Of a DNA stretch of 27,897 nt, positions 25,639-27,897 are shown in pieces. Origin of the DNA: Globomyces pollinis-pini. Its lineage: Eukaryota; Chytridiomycota; Chytridiomycetes; Rhizophydiales; Globomycetaceae. The stretch spans positions 1,133 to 29,029 of the forward strand of contig MU621302.1 of the NCBI GenBank assembly GCA_025399215.1, given 5' to 3'. The stretch's first letter is position 1, and each line of letters starts with the position of its first letter. A program made the position numbers and the translations under genes. The notes under the pieces were generated by a model. It saw only the letters and a program-made list of their open reading frames with translations, did not search any database and was not told where the DNA came from.

Positions 25639-27087
25639 ATGAATTACTTAGTACAATCAGCATTTGTGAAAAAAAATTTGACCTCGAAATTCAATTCAAT
25701 GGATGCTAAAGTGGAATCAGTAGACTCTCAAATGGCCTCTTTTGCTGCTCAAATAGAAGCTTTACCTATGGATATTCTTCATCGAATTGCCCATTGGTCT
25801 CACGCTAAAGATGTCACTCAGCTTGTAATGACTTCGAAATTCTTTATACCGTTAAGGACCAAACTATTCTCAAAAAGGAAAACTTTAACCATTAAAGATG
25901 GAACTGATCTGGATCAACTTTCTAATTTCATCATGGATAATATTCAATCTGTGAATGTGAATGTGATTGAAGAGAGCTTTAACTTAAACTCTTTAGCAAT
26001 GTTCAGCCATATCCAACATCTGCATCTTACAGGCCAGGGAATATCTGATATTTCCTCCCTTCCATCACTGATTAACCTTAAAGAGCTTAATCTCCATGAG
26101 AATCAAATACTTGATATTACCCCATTAAAAAGTTTCACCAACATTGAAATCATTCGTCTGGACTGGAACAGTATAGTAGATGTTTCGCCATTACAATCAT
26201 TAACGAACCTTAAAGTACTCACTGTCCGGGCAAATCGATTGGCTGATATATCTTCATTGGCATCATTGATCAACCTTGAAAAACTGATTCTCAGCTCGAA
26301 CAAAATTGTTGACATTTCCCCTTTGGCATCATTAATCAACCTCAAAGAACTTGAACTCCACATAAATCAAATTATTGACGTTAAACCATTGGCATCATTA
26401 TTCAAACTTCAGGAACTGCAGCTCAATGAAAATAAGTTGGTTGATGTTTCCCCATTGGCATCATTAATCCACATGAAAAAGCTTTTTCTCCATATGAATC
26501 AAATTATTGACATTAACCCATTGGAACCATTGGTCAACCTGATAGAACTTGATCTCGGCTCAAATCATATTGTTAATGTTTCTTCATTGGCATCTTTGCG
26601 CAACCTTGAAGTACTTTACCTGAATTCAAATCAAATTGCTGATGTATCCCCATTAGCTTCATTGATAAATCTTAAATATCTTAATTGCCCTTCAAATCAA
26701 ATTTTTGATGTTTCCCCATTGGCATCATTGATTAATCTTTTAAGGCTAGAACTCGAATCGAATCAAATTGTTGATATTTCATCACTAGCATCTTTAATCA
26801 ACCTTAGAGTACTTCGACTCACATGGAATAAAATTGTTGATGTTTCCCAATTGGCATCATTGGTAACCCTTGAAGAACTCGATCTCTGTTGGAATCAAAT
26901 TGTCGATATTTCGCCATTGACATCGCTGATTAACCTTAAAATACTTTTCTTGCGATCGAATCAAATTGTTGATGTTACTGCATTGTCAGCATTGGTCCAC
27001 CTTAAAAAGCTTATGCTCGCAGAGAATCAAATTATTGATACTTCCCCATTGAAATCTTTAGAAGGGTGTAGTTGTCTCATATGGTAG
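25639..27087 (+). CDS. F-box/LRR protein J (482 aa)
   Basis: A member of the array family in opposite orientation, beyond the housekeeping block. The F-box begins LPMDILHRIAHWSHAKDVTQ at residue 42 from the first ATG, or at 22 from the second ATG at 25699 (MDAKVESVDS), which matches the family better and may be the true start. The linker is DGTDLDQLSNFIMDNIQSVNV. About 16 LRRs follow, ending KSLEGCSCLIW. It lacks the shared promoter element and a clear TATA box, so it may be regulated differently. Probable SCF substrate receptor. Confidence 0.85.
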   Translation: MNYLVQSAFVKKNLTSKFNSMDAKVESVDSQMASFAAQIEALPMDILHRIAHWSHAKDVTQLVMTSKFFIPLRTKLFSKRKTLTIKDGTDLDQLSNFIMDNIQSVNVNVIEESFNLNSLAMFSHIQHLHLTGQGISDISSLPSLINLKELNLHENQILDITPLKSFTNIEIIRLDWNSIVDVSPLQSLTNLKVLTVRANRLADISSLASLINLEKLILSSNKIVDISPLASLINLKELELHINQIIDVKPLASLFKLQELQLNENKLVDVSPLASLIHMKKLFLHMNQIIDINPLEPLVNLIELDLGSNHIVNVSSLASLRNLEVLYLNSNQIADVSPLASLINLKYLNCPSNQIFDVSPLASLINLLRLELESNQIVDISSLASLINLRVLRLTWNKIVDVSQLASLVTLEELDLCWNQIVDISPLTSLINLKILFLRSNQIVDVTALSALVHLKKLMLAENQIIDTSPLKSLEGCSCLIW

Positions 27088-27446
27088 CCGCTTTCCCTAC
27101 CGCTGCTTTTGATTTATAACTTAATGGATTATTTTTCAAATCTTCAAGTTGAAAGTTTGACGTGATGTTTTAATAAAATTGCAATATTAGATGAAGATAC
27201 ACTGTTAAATGCGACACTAATTAAATGAATTGGGTTGTTGCTTGTTTTAAAACCTTTAAATTAGTCAGGTTCTTTATGGCTAGTTTCGTGATCCACGTCC
27301 AGTTATGGATTAGTGACTGGAATTTATCTCAGCCCCAGATACAGATAGTTGAGAATTAACTGTTGTTCTATATAGTTGGAAGGTGAACAAGAGATGCCTT
27401 ATGGATCAGGTTCAGCAACACACCTCCCAATAAAGTCATTTAGTCC

Positions 27447-27479
27447 GGGATTCATCAAGCCACTACTGATTGAAAAGGA
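27447..27479 (+). promoter_or_regulatory. Gene K promoter module (diverged)
   Basis: GGGATTCATCAAGCCAC (27447-27463) keeps the right half of the shared element, followed after six bases by TTGAAAAGG (27470-27478) in the TATA position. Positions 27088-27446 contain nothing else I can support. Confidence 0.45.
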
Positions 27480-27484
27480 AAAAA

Positions 27485-27897
27485 ATGTCAATGTGTTTGG
27501 TGCAAAACTATATGGATCCGAGCTCCAACTATCCTCCTGCTCTTGAATTAGAAAGGTTTCCTATGGATATCCTTCATCGAATTGCCGATTGGTCTCACCC
27601 TAACGATGTCACTCAGTTTGCAATGGCTTCCAAACTCTTTCGATCAATTAGAACTAAACTATTTGCGAAAAGGAAAACTTTAATTATTGAAGATGGAATG
27701 GACCTGGATGAAGTTTCCAAGTTTATCAAGGAAACTATTGAATTTGTGGATGTGAAGGAAAGCAGCTTGGACTTGACCCGTTTAGAAATGTTTAGTCAGC
27801 TTCACACTTTGTATCTTATGCGTGGTGGATTATCTGACCTGTCGCCTTTGGAATCATTTATCAACCTTAAACACCTTAACCTCTATTCGAATTTTAT
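27485..27897 (+). CDS. F-box/LRR protein K, cut by the window end
   Basis: The frame is open from ATG 27485; ATGs at 27491 and 27512 (MDPSSNYPP) are in the same frame. The promoter geometry predicts a start near 27502, so 27512 may be the real one. The F-box reads FPMDILHRIADWSHPNDVTQ, with Phe for the usual Leu, then KRKTLIIEDGMDLDEVSKF and the first LRR (LSDLSPLESFINLKHLNL). The remainder lies outside the window. Tandem with gene J, 397 bases downstream. Confidence 0.8.
   Translation, partial: MSMCLVQNYMDPSSNYPPALELERFPMDILHRIADWSHPNDVTQFAMASKLFRSIRTKLFAKRKTLIIEDGMDLDEVSKFIKETIEFVDVKESSLDLTRLEMFSQLHTLYLMRGGLSDLSPLESFINLKHLNLYSNF

Overview
The window is nuclear DNA of a eukaryote, most likely a fungus; I cannot name the genus. 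The reasons are a canonical spliceosomal U2 snRNA gene, introns with GT...AG ends and TACTAAC-type branch points, and fungal-style RMT2 and PIS1 genes. The DNA is visibly AT-rich. Positions 15501-16020 are an N gap.

Left part (1-17.2 kb): a U2 snRNA gene on the minus strand, then a tandem array of paralogous F-box/leucine-rich-repeat genes, all on the minus strand. I call them A to I. A, B, C, D, F and G are intact, although B has been shortened. I is interrupted by the N gap, H has a one-base frameshift, and E has lost its LRRs. A further F-box ghost lies at 12395-12556, with LRR scraps at 2400-2556, 8224-8272 and 8396-8470. Each full protein has an F-box of the form LPMDILHxIAxW near residue 20 and 10-20 SDS22/internalin-type 22-residue LRRs, so each is probably the substrate-recognition subunit of an SCF ubiquitin ligase.

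Middle part (17.2-24.5 kb): single-copy genes. These are RMT2 (minus, seven exons as modelled here), PIS1 (plus, divergent from RMT2), a large 2-oxoglutarate/Fe(II) dioxygenase (minus, convergent with PIS1) and a secreted protein with three identical-length cysteine-rich repeats (plus). Several introns in RMT2 and PIS1 are only 25-32 nt long. RMT2 appears to contain a 5-nt micro-exon.

Right part (24.5 kb to end): two possible small genes, then two more F-box/LRR genes on the plus strand (J complete, K cut by the window end).

The most striking observation is a shared promoter. The U2 gene and most of the F-box/LRR genes carry the same near-palindromic element (consensus GAGGCTTAGCAAGCCAC) and a TATA box at nearly the same spacing. 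The point where U2 RNA starts corresponds to the ATG in the F-box genes. Either these protein genes use an snRNA-type promoter with almost no 5' UTR, or the U2 gene has shared ancestry with the promoters of the array. The RMT2, PIS1 and dioxygenase genes do not show this element.
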